This document shows, piece after piece, positions 35,266 through 47,625 of a stretch of DNA of 64,000 nt. A model generated the notes under the pieces. The model was not told the origin of the DNA. It made no database searches and saw only the letters and a program-made list of their open reading frames with translations. The stretch's first letter is position 1, and each line of letters starts with the position of its first letter. This stretch comes from Brachypodium distachyon (taxonomy: Eukaryota; Streptophyta; Magnoliopsida; Poales; Poaceae). Location: positions 61,179,355-61,243,354 of the forward strand of contig NC_016131.3 of NCBI RefSeq assembly GCF_000005505.3, read 5' to 3'. The position numbers and the translations under genes were made by a program.

Positions 35266-37690
35266 TTTTTTTTTTTGCGTTTGTATGTGCTGGAGTGGCG
35301 ACGCTGGGTGTTGAGCTCCTTGGGCGCCGGCGAGCGGCAGTATGAGGAAGGGCAGGAGGTGCAGGACTGCGGGCACAGAGGAAGGGCCCCCGCAGTGGCG
35401 CTGGAACACGCCGACGGTGGCTAGCGCGAGTGAGGTGGGTGCGACGTACTGACGTACATATGTAGACTCACGCTGGAGCATGCGCGCCGGTGGCGGCTCA
35501 CTCGCGCGGGGTGGCTGTGACGTACTGCTGCTTGACGCTATGGCGTTGGTTTCTACTTTATCCTGTAATGAATATGGGCCATTTATTTTAGAAGATCCAA
35601 TGGTTCAGGTTGTGATAGTATACTGCTAGAATAAAATGAACAGTATATGGCACTGTTTTTTAAACAACGATCTGACTTTATTTATTTAACGAATAAAGTA
35701 CATCTGATCGAAAAAACTAAAATGACGACAAAGATTTCGGATAAACCGAAAGTTACGTCAAAAATCTTTGAAACCAACTTCTCTAACTGCGTCTTTTGCA
35801 TCTTGATGTTTCTTCAAATCTTTGGTGATGATACAGTAGAAGACCAAACCTGCACATAAGCTGTAGGTTTTACTGAGCCGCATGAGCCGCACACCTCAGC
35901 GGGCGAGAACTTAAGATCGTTGAACGCGCGGTGGCTGGGACACACCCCTCGCAAGACAGGTTGTCAAACCATTGAATCATCGCCGAACTGACGAGGAAGA
36001 AGATCAAAATCATGAAATTATGAGCCATGAGATCCACAAACTCCATGGAGTAGACCATAATAGTCATGCCAGAACGGGGATGGAGCTGAAAGACCAAAAA
36101 TCCAAGCATCGTCACCTCCACTGTCAGGACGCCGTCGCCAAGGATACATAAAACCTTATAAAAAAAATACTAATATGATGGCCAGATGTTGATCCGTGGT
36201 TCCCCTCACCTCTGATGGCCAAAAGGCTATACATGGCACTGTTAGGTCTAGTAGAGCAGTAGTAGAGGGTAATTTCAGAACATTTGAGCCCACGTTCCGC
36301 TCCGCACGGCCCAAACGGCCCACGCCGGACAAACTTCGTCGTTTTCCATCCCCTCTCTCTCTCCCCCATCGAAACGCAGCCGCCTCTCTTCCTGTTCCTC
36401 GCAGCCGCCGGGCCGTCAACCACCCAGACCCAGCCACCCAGGCCATCCCTGCCCTAGTCGCTAACCACACAGACCGGCGGTGCTGGGCTTTCGGCGAGGT
36501 TGACGACGGATCCAGCCGACGGTGCGGGGCTTGGCTGCGAGGTGGACGATGGCTCCTGCCGGTGGTGTGTGGCTTGCCGGTGAGGTCTACAAAAGGCTAA
36601 GGCCGGCGGCCGGGGCGGGGTCGACGACGGTCGGGGCGAATTGAGCGCTGGCGGCCGGCAACGAACACGAACGGTAAAGAGCCAGGCGATGACAGCAAAT
36701 GGGCTTCAGCCCACTAGGAATTCTATTTACTCTTAATTATTTTAAATTCCAAATGTCTATTTATCCTTAAGCAAATCAAGGGTGTAGATTTATACACTGC
36801 TTCTCTAGCTTTAGCAGTATACGGATACCGTAATGTTTCTCGGCTGGAAAAAATGCTGCCGCTAAGAAGCATAACCGCTATTTAAAACCATGCTCACTAT
36901 GGATGGATGGTGACTCACACGACGGGGATAGAGCTCGCCGTGCTCCAACTGCCTCCTCCTGCCAATGGCCCGACGCGAGACCCCACTGCTCGCCGCCTTT
37001 TTTTTTGTTGTTGTTGAGAAAAGCAGCGCTAGCTTGGGATCTGGCCGGAAAGGGATCTGGGCAGAGAATTATGAACTTCGTGTTCGTCTATGATCGATGT
37101 GATGAAGTACACGTGAAGTTGATTTTCAAATTTACAATACATGCTTAGGGGATCTGTACCGTCCGACGCAATTCAAAACCGAAAAACTGGCTTCATATAG
37201 AGATGCTCTTAGCGGTCTTGTAATTGTAATCATCTACCCGTTCAGTCTGTTGTTAGTCTCACGCAGAATGAATAAGCAAAGAGGTGAGCGGTCAGTTGCA
37301 TCAAACCTCAGCCCAGATAACACTTCTTGGCAGTCTGTCTCCAACAGCAACTTCACATTCGTCTGAGAGCAAAGGGTATTCAAACCTTCGATGCATGCCC
37401 AAGCGGCCAAGCTTCAGTCTCGTCTGCAGAAGAGCAGATGGTACTGGGGCCCCAAGCGGCTGAAATCACCTGGCCTGTACTGGAGCGAAGGACTGCCTCC
37501 CATCATGCAGCACCCGAGTCCACGAGAAAACTGGCATCAACGTTTACCAGCACAAGTCCACTGATCCGGACCTTTGAATGCGACTGCACATCCATTCGGA
37601 CTTCGGAGAGAGGAAAATTGGCACACACAAACATGCCTTTCACCAAGTCCCAAGGGCCAAGTTCAAAATGCCTTTCGCGAGGAAAGAAAC
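35266..37690. other. Intergenic region without recognised genes
   Basis: No gene is supported. A 134-codon plus-strand frame (36196-36600) is Arg/Pro-rich, sits in a GC-rich patch and lacks known motifs. Inverted strings AGTATACTGCTA (about 35618) and TAGCAGTATAC (about 36815) could mark the ends of an undescribed insertion. The AT-rich interval 36720-36890 holds nothing recognisable. Confidence 0.4.
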
Positions 37691-37967
37691 AGGAATCGCA
37701 TCCAGACCAAGGAAATAGCAGTGCAGTAAAACTATGTTTGACAGACAGGATTCCCATCCAGATCAAATTAATACCACAACTGGTAATGGGGTGTAGAACT
37801 ATGTTATGATCCGCCTCTTCTAGAAGTTTGACGAGCGCTGGAACCAGACAATTCAGCCCCAAGGCTAATAGGGTGCAACAGTAATATGGAGTACATCTTT
37901 GTCATGCACCATGCTGTGATGAAACAATAGGGACGCCCATAATTAGTGGAGGTGGAGCCTAATGGAA

Positions 37968-40145
37968 TCAGTTATCAGAGTGACGCATGCCCCGCCGATT
38001 CTGGTTGTTGTTGCTGATATTGTTTCTTGACTTGCCATCGAGTTTAGACCTTCGGTTCACTTGCTTCGGCAGGTCTTGCGGATCCAACATTTGTATTCTT
38101 CGTTGCTTCTTTGCTGCATTTGCCATAATTTAGTGTGTTGTCATCAAAACTATCCACCTGTAATTCTAATCCTAAATAGTCATTCAGATTAACATATAAA
38201 GATATACAGAGATTTTACAACGGGTAGAGAAAGCATAGGACTACAGGTTAGGTTATGTTGTAAAATTTCCTGGCGCTACAAGAATTAAAACAGAAGACAT
38301 GCGTGCCACTATTGAATTCTTGATAATCTTGTTGAAGCTTTCGCTTAGTAGCAACAGGCTTGGCTTTCTTCGCAATATCTAGCTTTGCCTTAACTGAATT
38401 TTGGTCATGCTGACTCGATGGTTGCTGTAACCACTGAAATGTTTTAGAACAATAGTATAGACATCCCATAAGCATGTTGAACAACACAATAGTATGCTTA
38501 CATTGGGCATAGTTGGTTTTGGTCTTCTTTGAGAGTGAGCCACCGAGATATCTTGCAGCTGCTTAGGACTGATTTTGATTTTGGAACCTATCGGCTCAGA
38601 ATGCAACCTAGATGGTCTTATCAGTCCAAATGCTGCATTTGAAGGCTTCCCTTGTGCCTCCGTCATGGATTGATGACTTACTTGCCAGCCGGAAAGTTCA
38701 TGCAGTCGTGACTGCCTCACTGCAGACTGATCAAGCCTCCAGTTCTGTACGGGATCATACTGTTGGACCATAGAAGGCTGCTCCTTTACTGAATCTTCGT
38801 TTGTAGGATACTGTTGTTCATCCTCCTTGCCATTGATTATAGTGTCTGCAGAGAAAATTAAAGGGCAACAACTATATCAATACCAATACAATGCATATTG
38901 AAAAACAATGTCTACATAGGAAGGAGGAAGCACAAGTACTCACTTCCATCATCATCCATTTCATCGAAGAACTTCGAAACCAAACCAAAGTTTCCAAGAG
39001 CAAGTGTCAGATAGCTTACAGACCTGTATGAAATTCAGCAAAGCTAAAAAGAGTAACAAACTGATTGCGGGCAGTACCTCGGATAGCTCTCTGTAAGCAA
39101 ACGATGTGGCGAAAAGGGCAGCCTCATCCATGGGAGGGGAAGGCAACCCTCCTTCTTCCTGTTCCAAGCAAGAAACATCCATCGACTGTGGAGTATGATC
39201 TGTGAATTGTTTCAGCAAAATCATGTTAGGGCACCACACCTACAATAAACATCTAAAAGAAGAGCACCCAACCTGCGTTCCTCACCTATAATGGCAGCTT
39301 CATTGTTCATCCACTCATTGACCGTAGCCTGCCAACCTCTAGAATGTGTGTCAAGAATAATGGAATGATTTTGATTTTAGTACCACTAGAAAATTTAGAA
39401 AAAAATAACACAAAACAGATGACTGCCTAATAAAAATTAAAAGCTGACAAGTTCACGCGAAGAATACAAAAACTTACTCAATGAGAGATCCAGCGAGTTG
39501 CCGGATCTGCTTTGAGGCATGCTTGCGTAGCGGTTGCACGGCCTTTATAATCTCAGTAACCTACGATCGACCAGTCCATATGTATGAACAAGAGCAATTA
39601 AGGAAGTAACAAAACAAAAAGGCTCAATTTCACCCCCTGGCATACCCTGACGGTGTCCACCGTGAATTGCAGCAGCTGCAGCCTCCGGAGCAGGTCGAGC
39701 AGTTCGTCCTCCGACTGCAAGAAAATAAAATAAACAGACATACAGTCAGTACTGGTTCGAAAAAGACCAATGACAGCCGCGGTGGTCGCAAGGCGAGAAC
39801 CTTTTGTTGGTTGCTGGAGAGGGCGGCCTTGACGCGGACGGCCTCCGCGACGACGGGGTCGCCGGAGCTGTCGCGGTGAGTGGAGACGGCGGGGCCGTCA
39901 GAGCTGCCGTGCTGCTCCTGGAGCGGCGGCGCCCCTGCGAAGGCAGGTGCCGGCCAAACGGCCTCCTCCGACGGAGGGAGGACGGTGTAGAGGTGCTCGG
40001 CGATGGCGGCGCGCCGCGCGCGGAGTCCGTCGGGGTGGTCGGCGGCGGCGACTCGGATAGCGGCGTCGATGGCGTCGAAGATGCTGGCTTGCGCGCCGTT
40101 GAAGAACCCGCGCCAGTAGTCCAGTGACCGCGGCGGCGCCGCCAT
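37968..40145 (-). CDS. MED26C: MED26c-like Mediator subunit, copy A
   Basis: Nine exons join in frame to 438 residues: 40145-39801, 39714-39646, 39560-39478, 39338-39286, 39199-39078, 38971-38944, 38845-38502, 38433-38307, 38113-37968. The N-terminal part (MAAPPRSLDYWRGFF, SIFDAIDAAIRVAAADHPDG) matches plant MED26c proteins from memory. Residues about 116-185 form the TFIIS N-terminal (LW) helical domain: LLDLLRRLQLL, VTEIIKAVQPLRKH, IRQLAGSLIEGWQ. Then come acidic and Gln/Ser-rich segments, and a basic C terminus (KRKLQQDYQE, AKKQRRIQMLDPQDLPKQ). Family knowledge puts it in the nucleus, linking Mediator with RNA polymerase II elongation factors. Intron 8 would use a GC donor (38306-38305); in copy B the matching site is GT. 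It heads a cluster with one complete and two broken copies. Confidence 0.88.
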
Positions 40146-40459
40146 CCGCGCGCGGACAAGGCCCAACCAACGATCAAAGCGAAGGGAGTCCCGAACGATC
40201 CCCTTCCTCCTTCTTAAAATTCGAATCCAATCTAAGATTACTATCGACCCTTTGATCGCTTTATATACTCTTTCCTTGATCTGGTTGCTCCAAATAAGTA
40301 AAGAAGTTACCGGTATACTAGGGAATACAGCAGAGAGGCGGGGAAACCATTTTGCGGTTTCTTTTCGCAATTGCGGCGCGGTTTGTAACCTCCAACAATA
40401 TCTAAAATATAGCACTAGTAGTAACTAGTGTCTAGTAATATCTTCCCTGTTTGTTCTAT

Positions 40460-40625
40460 ACACTTGTCTCGTTTCGCTCGGGAGGAGGAGGGAGGGGGGC
40501 GAAACGACGCGGGCACGGCTGGAGACAACGAATGGGAATGATGAGAATGCCGTCTTCATTCTGGTGTGGTGTCACAAGGACGACGCGGATGTCAGTGAGG
40601 AAAGATGGGAAACGTGAAGGGTATG
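40460..40625 (-). promoter_or_regulatory. Upstream region of MED26c-like copy A, shared with copy B
   Basis: The sequence GTTTCGCTCGGG, then AATGGGAAT, GTGTCACAAGGACGACGCGG and GGAAAGATGGGAAACGT, recurs in the same order upstream of copy B at 63060-63235. The shared block shows that the duplication included at least 480 bp upstream of the start codon, so promoter elements are likely within it. No TATA box is assigned. Confidence 0.65.
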
Positions 40626-40699
40626 TTTCGATTCAAGATGGCAACGAACGAACCTGCGGGGCAGTCCTTGGCCCATTGCCTACCCGTAGCCGGTCACTG

Positions 40700-41234
40700 G
40701 TTTTAAGTTTTTTCTATCCCCGTCCCCATCAGGTTTTCCGTCCCCATCGGGAAACCCAAACCTGCAATAAGACCACACCACGATGGAGGGAGTGGCGCCG
40801 GCAACCCGATGCGGAGTGAGTGACAAGATTGAAGAGGCAGGAAGGGGGTGGGCGGTGGTGGGCGATGACGGCGCGATGCGGAGGGGGTGGGCGGTGCCAC
40901 GACGTGGAAGGATTAGGCGGCGACGGCGACTGGATGTGGTTAGGGTGCGATGGGCTGAAAATGGGCCATCCATATGAGCATATATATAGCCCATGTGTGA
41001 AACTTTTCAAGGGTTCCATCGAGTACCGGGTTTGGGCAGCAAACGATGGAGTGATGAGCAATGGCCATCAGAGTAGTCGAAAGAGGGAGAAAAACCAACG
41101 GGAGAGAGATGGGGAGGCCATCAATGGGGGGGAGGGAGAGAGACGCGTGAGAGATGCACATGAAAAATGTTTGAATTGGGTATATCCCTATCCCTCGACA
41201 TGATGAGAGGTCCCTTTTTGCATGTGGGCTGTAG
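40700..41234. repeat. Repeat-like spacer rich in CCCCATC and GGGTGGGCG
   Basis: TATCCCCGTCCCCATC and TCCCCATCGGGAAACCC strings at the left and TATCCCTATCCCTCG at the right resemble grass hAT-type MITEs, including the one at 25008. Clear terminal repeats were not found. The overlapping frames on both strands are not supported as genes. Confidence 0.35.
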
Positions 41235-42261
41235 CAGGGACGGGCATATTAACCGAAAACCGATCTACCGAACCGAATTAACCGAAACCGAATTTTTCGG
41301 TCCTTCATTCGGTTAGCAAAACCAGAAAACCGAATTTATTTTTGCCAGTTCGGTTTCAATAGTGGAATACCCGAAATAACCGAAGAAACCGGAAAAAATA
41401 GAAAAGGTTTCAACCAGTGGCCATGGATCTCTGCCGATTTTTCGTCTGCTCCTACCCCATGCTTCACGTGATTCAAGTTTTTCGTTTTATTCATGTCGAT
41501 TTCTTCCTGATGCAAAGATTTTCGGTTTGTTCGGTCAAAACCGAAGCCGCTGTAGCCACCTGTCACGTAGGGGTGGGCATAAAACATAGAAACTAGAACT
41601 GAACAAATCAAAAGTTTTGGTTGTTTCTATGTCACAGCATTTTTTGTTTGTTTTTACTGTACTAATCTAATTGGTTCAGTTAAGTTCGGTTTTGTAATCT
41701 GGCCCATCAGCACCCCTCAGCGCCCAGCAGCTCACGCCCCAACCGAAAAAATTGCCCAACGAACCGTAGTATTAGGGCTCTTCCATGACTTCCGACTCTC
41801 TCCACCGCTAGTTTCGTCTCCACACCGTCAGCCGCCAGGGAGTCAGGCGTTCCACCTATCACGACTCCGACTCCGCGCCGGCGGCCACCACCACAGGACG
41901 AGACCTTGGCCTCACAGGCACAGCCACCCCCCCCCCCCCCCCGCCTCCTCAGACTCCGGCCGCTGCCGTCGCTATGAATCCCGCCATTTTTGTAGCGCCC
42001 CGATTGCCGCCGCCATCGATCGCGACGGCCCGAAGAATCTGCCGTCGATCGCTACAAATCCGTTGTATACTTGTGCCCATTTGGTACATCTGTATTACCT
42101 ACTGTTAAATTATGTACAAATCGAAAACCGAATCGAAATTTACAATTAACAAAATTTCAATTTTGACTATTTAAATGCTAATTCGGTTGCCATTTGTTGG
42201 TAACTGAATTTCAAAAATAGACTAAATTTCACTAACTGAATTTTCGGTTTATGCCTAACGC
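41235..42261. repeat. ACCGAA-rich repeat, possibly hAT-like
   Basis: GGGCATATTAACCGAAAACC at the left and AATTTTCGGTTTATGCC at the right are inverted relative to each other. Many AACCGAA and TTCGGTT strings occur near both ends. A related GGTGGGCATAAAA end lies inside at 41574, so two elements may be nested or fused. A run of 18 C residues is at 41926-41943. No transposase is seen. Confidence 0.5.
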
Positions 42262-43644
42262 ACAGTCGTACTGTGAGGGCCCAAAAAACCAAACAGATTG
42301 CAAACCAAGTGCGGGCTGGGCTACCAAACGCCTTGTGCATGCCGCACTGGCTTTCTTTTGTTCTTATGCTTAGGGACAGTTGCTAAGGAAAAAGAAAATA
42401 CATGGAGTCAATTGATTTAAATCCAATTGTTCAAGAGGCTCTAGTAATTTTATTTTGCATAATTGGTACTGCAGGAGTAACACTGTATAACGGTATAAGC
42501 AAGTGCACGAAAATCTCTTGTTGCCATTTTAAACTACCAGTACAATGCTCGTGCGTTGTCACGGTGTTTTAAACATATGCACACGAATATTCACATTTAT
42601 AAAAAATGGTAACAACATAATTTGACATTCAATCGAACTGAACAAAACAATGTCACTACAGGAGAAACCAGCTTTGCCGGAGGCCAGGGGCGCCGGCAAA
42701 GCCACCTTTGCCTCCGGCAAAGCCTTTGCTGGCGGCTTTCCATCAGGGCCGCCTGCAAAGCCCGTCGGCACAGAGATCCACCGGCAAAGGATTTTTTGCC
42801 GGCAGTTTTCGCACCGGTCCGTCAGCGAAGCCTTTGCGGGCGGCAAAAACCACGGCCTCTCCGGCAAAGAAAAAGGGATCACGGCCGGCGGTGGCGTTAA
42901 CGGCGAAGAACGCTCTGGGCCCACATGTCGGGGGCCGCCAGCAAAGGCGCCGACACGGGGCTCTAGCCAGGTAAAATGCCGCCGGCAAAGGGCAGGCACG
43001 GGGCATGCCGCGAGCCGGCCTCGCGTGTCGCGTGGTGGCCCACCTGTCAGCCTTTGCCGGCGGCATGGCCGCCGGCAAAGGGCAGGCACGTGGCACGCCG
43101 TGAGCCGGCCACGCGTGCCGCGTGGTGGCCCACCTGTCGGCCTTTGCCGGCGGCCGGCAAAAATGCTGCCGGCAAAGGCTGACATGTCGCACGATCTGGG
43201 GAGAGGCCTAACTTAGCCTTTGCCGGCGGCCAAGACTATGGCCGTCGGCAAAGGATTTTATTTTTGTTATTTTTATCGCAGCAATTAAAAATATTTTGAC
43301 AACACATATATATAGATATATATTCAAACACATCACAGTAATACATCCACACAAAATCATACACGCATACACATATAGCATTCACATCACAAGCATATAA
43401 ACATCTCATGAAAGTCTGAAAACATCACATATCTCACAACAAAAGTATTACAAGTGTTCATCACATGGTAGCAACATATTACAAGAGTTCATATATGAAA
43501 AGAAGGTGACTCGGGCACCTTCAACATCCACCACCCATTGCACCAGTAGAAACCTATGAAATAGAGTTGGAATAGCATAATTAGATATAAATAAAGGCAT
43601 TGAAGTAACAATTGTAGTATTTGAAGCGGAACTTAGCCATTTAG

Positions 43645-44150
43645 CTCAAAAATGGTGCAATGGTCACATAAATGAGCCAAATGGCTCAGAAATGCCACCA
43701 AGGCAACATTTTGAAGCCAAATGAGCCAGAAAATGGCTCCAAGGCACCATTTTGGAGCCATTATGGCTCCTCTGACTCCAAGATGGTGCCATGGTACGCA
43801 CCATTTTGGAGCCAAATGACTCCTAAATGGTCTAAATGATACCAAGCTACCATTTTGGAGCCAATATGGCTCATTTGGCTCCTAAATGGTGCCCCTGGTG
43901 GCATTTTTGTGCCAAATGACCAAAAATGCCACCAAGACACCCTTTTCGAGCCAATATAGCTCATTGGCTCCAAAATGGTGCCTTGGTGGCATAAATGAGC
44001 CAAATGCCCAAAAATGGCACCAAGGCACCATTTTGGAGCTAATATGGCTCTTTTGGCTCCAAAATGGTGCCCTGGTGGCATAAATGAGCCAAATGACCAA
44101 AAATGCCACCAAGGCACCATTTTGGAGCCAAGTGAGCCCTCTTGGATCTA
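43645..44150. repeat. Tandem array of hairpin-forming units, about 88-bp period
   Basis: Units beginning GCCACCAAGGCACCATTTTGG recur at about 43928, 44016 and 44105, with more diverged units before them. Each unit contains GGCACCATTTTGGAGCC and its inverse GGCTCCAAAATGGTGCC, separated by an ATATGGCTC segment, so each can fold into a hairpin. GAGCCAAATGACCAAAAATG links one unit to the next. It lies inside the CACTA element. Confidence 0.8.
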
Positions 44151-44683
44151 AAATGGGATCTATGTCACTATGTGATGCTAGGTTATGCAGTTCTACGTGT
44201 GGAGACAAGAAAGTAAGTTTTCGAAACAACGGACCTCGAGATGAGACAAGTTTGTGGCAACTTACCCGAGTCAGTGCCTAGGAGCAAGTGACTGGCCAAG
44301 AGGGTTGCCTCCAGCAAGGCTTGCGTGTGAAGAAGGGTTGTTCGAGCCACGGCCGGATTGATGTTGTTGCACAGATGATTAGGCATTGACCCCAACCCTC
44401 AACGAAAGAAAGAAAAGTCATGAATGGAGATTGAAATGTTTCGAGTGAACTCACCAGAGTCTGTGGAGAAGGCTGTGGAGCATGCTCAATCTGGAGATTG
44501 ACAAACGCCAAGTCGAACGGTGGTGGTGCCGTAGGCGGCTCTTGAGAGGTGGCGGCGAGGTACAGCTGCATATTGAAAAGACAAAGAGTTGCAGTTACGA
44601 AACTAATACCACGCTTTCTTGGCTATTATGTGCGATAAACATACCCTAAGGTGGTCATATTGAACCCTCAGTGCGGCCTGCAT

Positions 44684-45765
44684 CTAAGCCATCTGAGCCT
44701 GGACCTGAGCCGCCACCTGAGCCTGGATCTGAGCCTCTTGAGACTGCCTCTGAGCCTCCATCTGAGCCTGCACCTGAGCCGCCACCTCCTGCAATGCCAT
44801 TAAAAGATCATTGTCGTTACAATGAAATGCGAAAAGACACGAGATGGTGAATGAAGAACAACTAACCTGCTGTGAGAACTGTCGTGCACCTGGATGACTG
44901 CGTATACTAGCACTCGAGCTCGTGGAAGTAGCCTTCAGGTGAGGTAGGCTGGGAACGGTGCTCGGATCAATGGTTCCGTTCCCGAAGACCAGCCTACCGT
45001 GCTTCTTGCCTCCTTCCGCCCTCACGACCACTTCCACATCCAGGTCGTGCTGGCTAGGATCAACCCTGGGGACGTGCACCTCCTCAAACACTTCCACGTA
45101 GCCTGTGACCTTGGCATGGTCAACCGAGGTGGCGTAGGCTTCGGGCGGGGCGTTTGCACTGTACTCCGACACGATGCTCGCCTTTCCCCTGAGGGCGCAG
45201 TCAACGGCCATGAAACTGGTGAGGCGTTCTTTATCCGGATGAGCCTTCGCCTGAAACAACAAGCAACAACAAGATACTTAGGGGTGAGGCTCGCACATGA
45301 AGACTTTTGGGAGAGAAACACATACATAGTTGTTGATGTAGCCCTGTAGGTTCATGCTCCCTTGATGGTGCATTCCGCTTGGGTTGGCCAACCTCCTCTC
45401 CCTAAGGAGCCCGTGAGTCTCCACGTACTCCGGGCTGCACCACGAGTCCACCAGCGTCTTCTAGGCATTTAAGTGTGAGATGCACCTGTGCAGAGGAACC
45501 TAAATGAACAAGTACAAGCCCAAACATGAAGAAGTCAATCGTTAGCCCTAATTAAGCAAGGAAATGCACTTTGTCTTACTTTACCTGCATGTATTGTTCG
45601 TGCTCGAGATGCGTCACGATACATTGTGCCTTCTCCAATCTCTGTTTCTTCACTTCGGCATAGTACCTCCTCACGGCGTAGACATGTGCGTGATAAAACA
45701 TCTCAGACAATGCCTTCTTCACACTTGCCTCGAAGTGCCGTTCAATTGTTGCATCATCATAGCCT
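44684..45765 (-). pseudogene. Remnant of a CACTA-associated protein (Ptta/En/Spm family)
   Basis: On the minus strand, KKHGRLVFGNGTIDP at about 45010-44965 matches the 'GKKHGRL...G' signature of plant transposase family 24 proteins. It is preceded by FEEVHVPRVDPSQHDLDVEV and by pieces at 45260-45760 in other frames (EMFYHAHVYAVRRYYAEVKK, THLEHEQYMQV). A Gln/Ala tail of repeating AQ units (44690-44800) follows. Intron-like gaps and frame changes mean it is not an intact gene. It gives the minus orientation of the host element. Confidence 0.75.
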
Positions 45766-45800
45766 TCCGCCAGCTTGAAGAACCTGACCGAGGCTCAACC

Positions 45801-46049
45801 AGGCGGGCCCGGGAGTCGTCACGGCCAGGCTGGGCCCCACGGGGCATTTTTTTCCGAGCCCACAATTCGGACCCACATGCAAGCGATTGGGAGGAGAGGG
45901 CCCACTGGGCAGGCAAGTTGAGAGCGGGTCAGCTCTCTGGTGGTGAAGGAAGTCAAAGGGAGGGGGAGGCTCACATATTTATGTTGGTCGGCCTCCCCTT
46001 AAATTGGCGAGGTGGGACTAAAACCCACCCCGCCCGCAGGAACGGTGTT
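45801..46049. repeat. Left copy of a ~245-bp direct repeat
   Basis: It begins AGGCGGGCCCGGGAGTCGTC and ends CGCAGGAACGGTGTT. It is repeated almost exactly at 47381-47625, the main difference being a 5-base difference at GGCGAGGTGGGACTAAAAC. The two copies flank an LTR fragment. Confidence 0.92.
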
Positions 46050-47379
46050 GGGGAACGCGGTATGCTACGCTAGCACAAAATAAAATTTCTACCGCTTCCG
46101 CCGGATCAATGCTGTAGATAATGGATCATGAGATTACCACTAGATGCGCAGACCCGTAGCGGAAGTAGAGTCGATGTAGCGCGTCAATGCCGAGTAGTCG
46201 AACAGCCTGCTCCTCCTCGCCGATCCCACGAACAGTTCGTCCAAGCGCCGCGGGTGCAGCGCCTCCGAGGTATCCACACGTACAGGGAGGAACTTCGTGC
46301 GGCGGACTGCTAGATCCGATCGCAAGGCTTTGGGCGTGGAGGTGTGACGGCCGAGTCTAACTCGCGTCTGGACTGGTGTAACCCTAACCGGGTACGCCTC
46401 CTCCACTTATATAGACCTCCCTGGTGAGCTTCAACACTTGAGGCCCGTTAGGAGTCTAAACCCGATACGAGTTGGATCCGATCCAATTCGGTCCCATCCC
46501 CTTAAGCGTGCGACCCTACAGGTTCACGGTCAGACGGACACGACTACGAGCTCGGACTGCGGGTCCGAGTAACACCTTACTCGTCCACTAGCACCGACTC
46601 AAGTCGATAGTTGGTAGTGGCGCCTAGCAGCACGTGCCAACTCCAAGTAACCACAAGTTATATTGACGATCCATACAACGTGTCATATGCAACATTCCTT
46701 TTGCCTCACGATATGTGTGTCGAGCTCAAGGCGAGTGCTTGTCATCCTTGTGGATAGCTCGACTCTCTTCTCGTTCCTGTGATACAGATTCCCGAACGGG
46801 TTAACACTTAACCCAAGTCGCATGGTCATGCTTTCCGAATCTGATCACTCGAGAGGGCCCAGAGATATCTCTCCAAACAGGAGGGGCAAATCCCATCTTG
46901 ATCAACCATGACTCGCAGCATGTTTCTCAGCAAACCCGAAAGCTACCTTTATAACCACCCAGTTACAGAGTAGCGTTGGCAACCCCTAAGTAGGCCGATT
47001 CACATTCCAAGCTCATGCGATGACCTCAGGTCTAGGACTGGCATATACATCGTACTTGAGACTAACAAATGACAATCATCTCGTTGTGTCTCAATGCGGG
47101 TCTGTCCGACTCAACAATCTCATTGTCGAGTCTATGCTATCAGTCGGCAACACCTTTCCCTATGACTTGTGAAACATAGTCATCATACTGATTAACATTG
47201 CTAGTCTAGATTATGTGTCCGCATAACCTCAATGACCAGGGACCATTAGAACAACATCATAGAATACATAGTCTCACAAACAAATCACATATTTGTTGAT
47301 ACATATCAGTGATGATGTTCAAGGACAATAACAATAACTCATGAATACATAGGAAATAACATCATCACATGATTGCCTC
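46046..47379. repeat. LTR fragment, same family as the solo LTR at 52970
   Basis: It starts TGTTGGGGAACGCGGTATGC and is collinear with the solo LTR at 52970-54563, including GAGGGCCCAGAGATATCTCT and GACCTCAGGTCTAGGACTG. It stops after GATTGCCTC, about 25 bp short of the family's CCAACA end. It has no internal region or partner LTR. The features resemble BARE/Angela-type Copia LTRs. Confidence 0.82.
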
Positions 47380-47380
47380 A

Positions 47381-47625
47381 AGGCGGGCCCGGGAGTCGTC
47401 ACGGCCAGGCTGGGCCCCACGGGGCATTTTTTTCCGAGCCCACAATTCGGACCCACATGCAAGCGACTGGGAGGAGAGGGCCCACTGCGCAGGCAAGTTG
47501 GGAGCGGGTCAGCTCTCGGGTGGTGAAGGAAGTCAAAGGGAGGGGGAGGCTCACCTATTTATGTTGGTCAGCCTCCCCTTAAATTGGCGAGGACTAAAAC
47601 CCACCCCGCCCGCAGGAACGGCGTT
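47381..47625. repeat. Right copy of the ~245-bp direct repeat
   Basis: It repeats 45801-46049 and then continues into CACTA sequence (TTAGGCCGCGCTCGG), so it includes the unbroken insertion site. See the left copy. Confidence 0.92.

Noticed and set aside
36196..36600. A 134-codon plus-strand frame
   Set aside because: It is GC-rich, Arg/Pro-rich, lacks known motifs and has an overlapping minus-strand frame of similar length.
41926..41943. Poly-C tract of 18 bases
   Set aside because: Probably slippage in a repeat. Length may also be affected by sequencing error, and no function is suggested.
42559..43216. Overlapping frames of 150-208 codons on both strands
   Set aside because: They are translations of CTTTGCCGGCGGC subterminal repeats of the CACTA element, with no protein family resemblance.
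43645..44150. Regular repeats that might suggest a CRISPR array
   Set aside because: Units are tandem hairpins without unique spacers, inside a plant CACTA transposon. There are no cas genes and the genome is nuclear eukaryotic.
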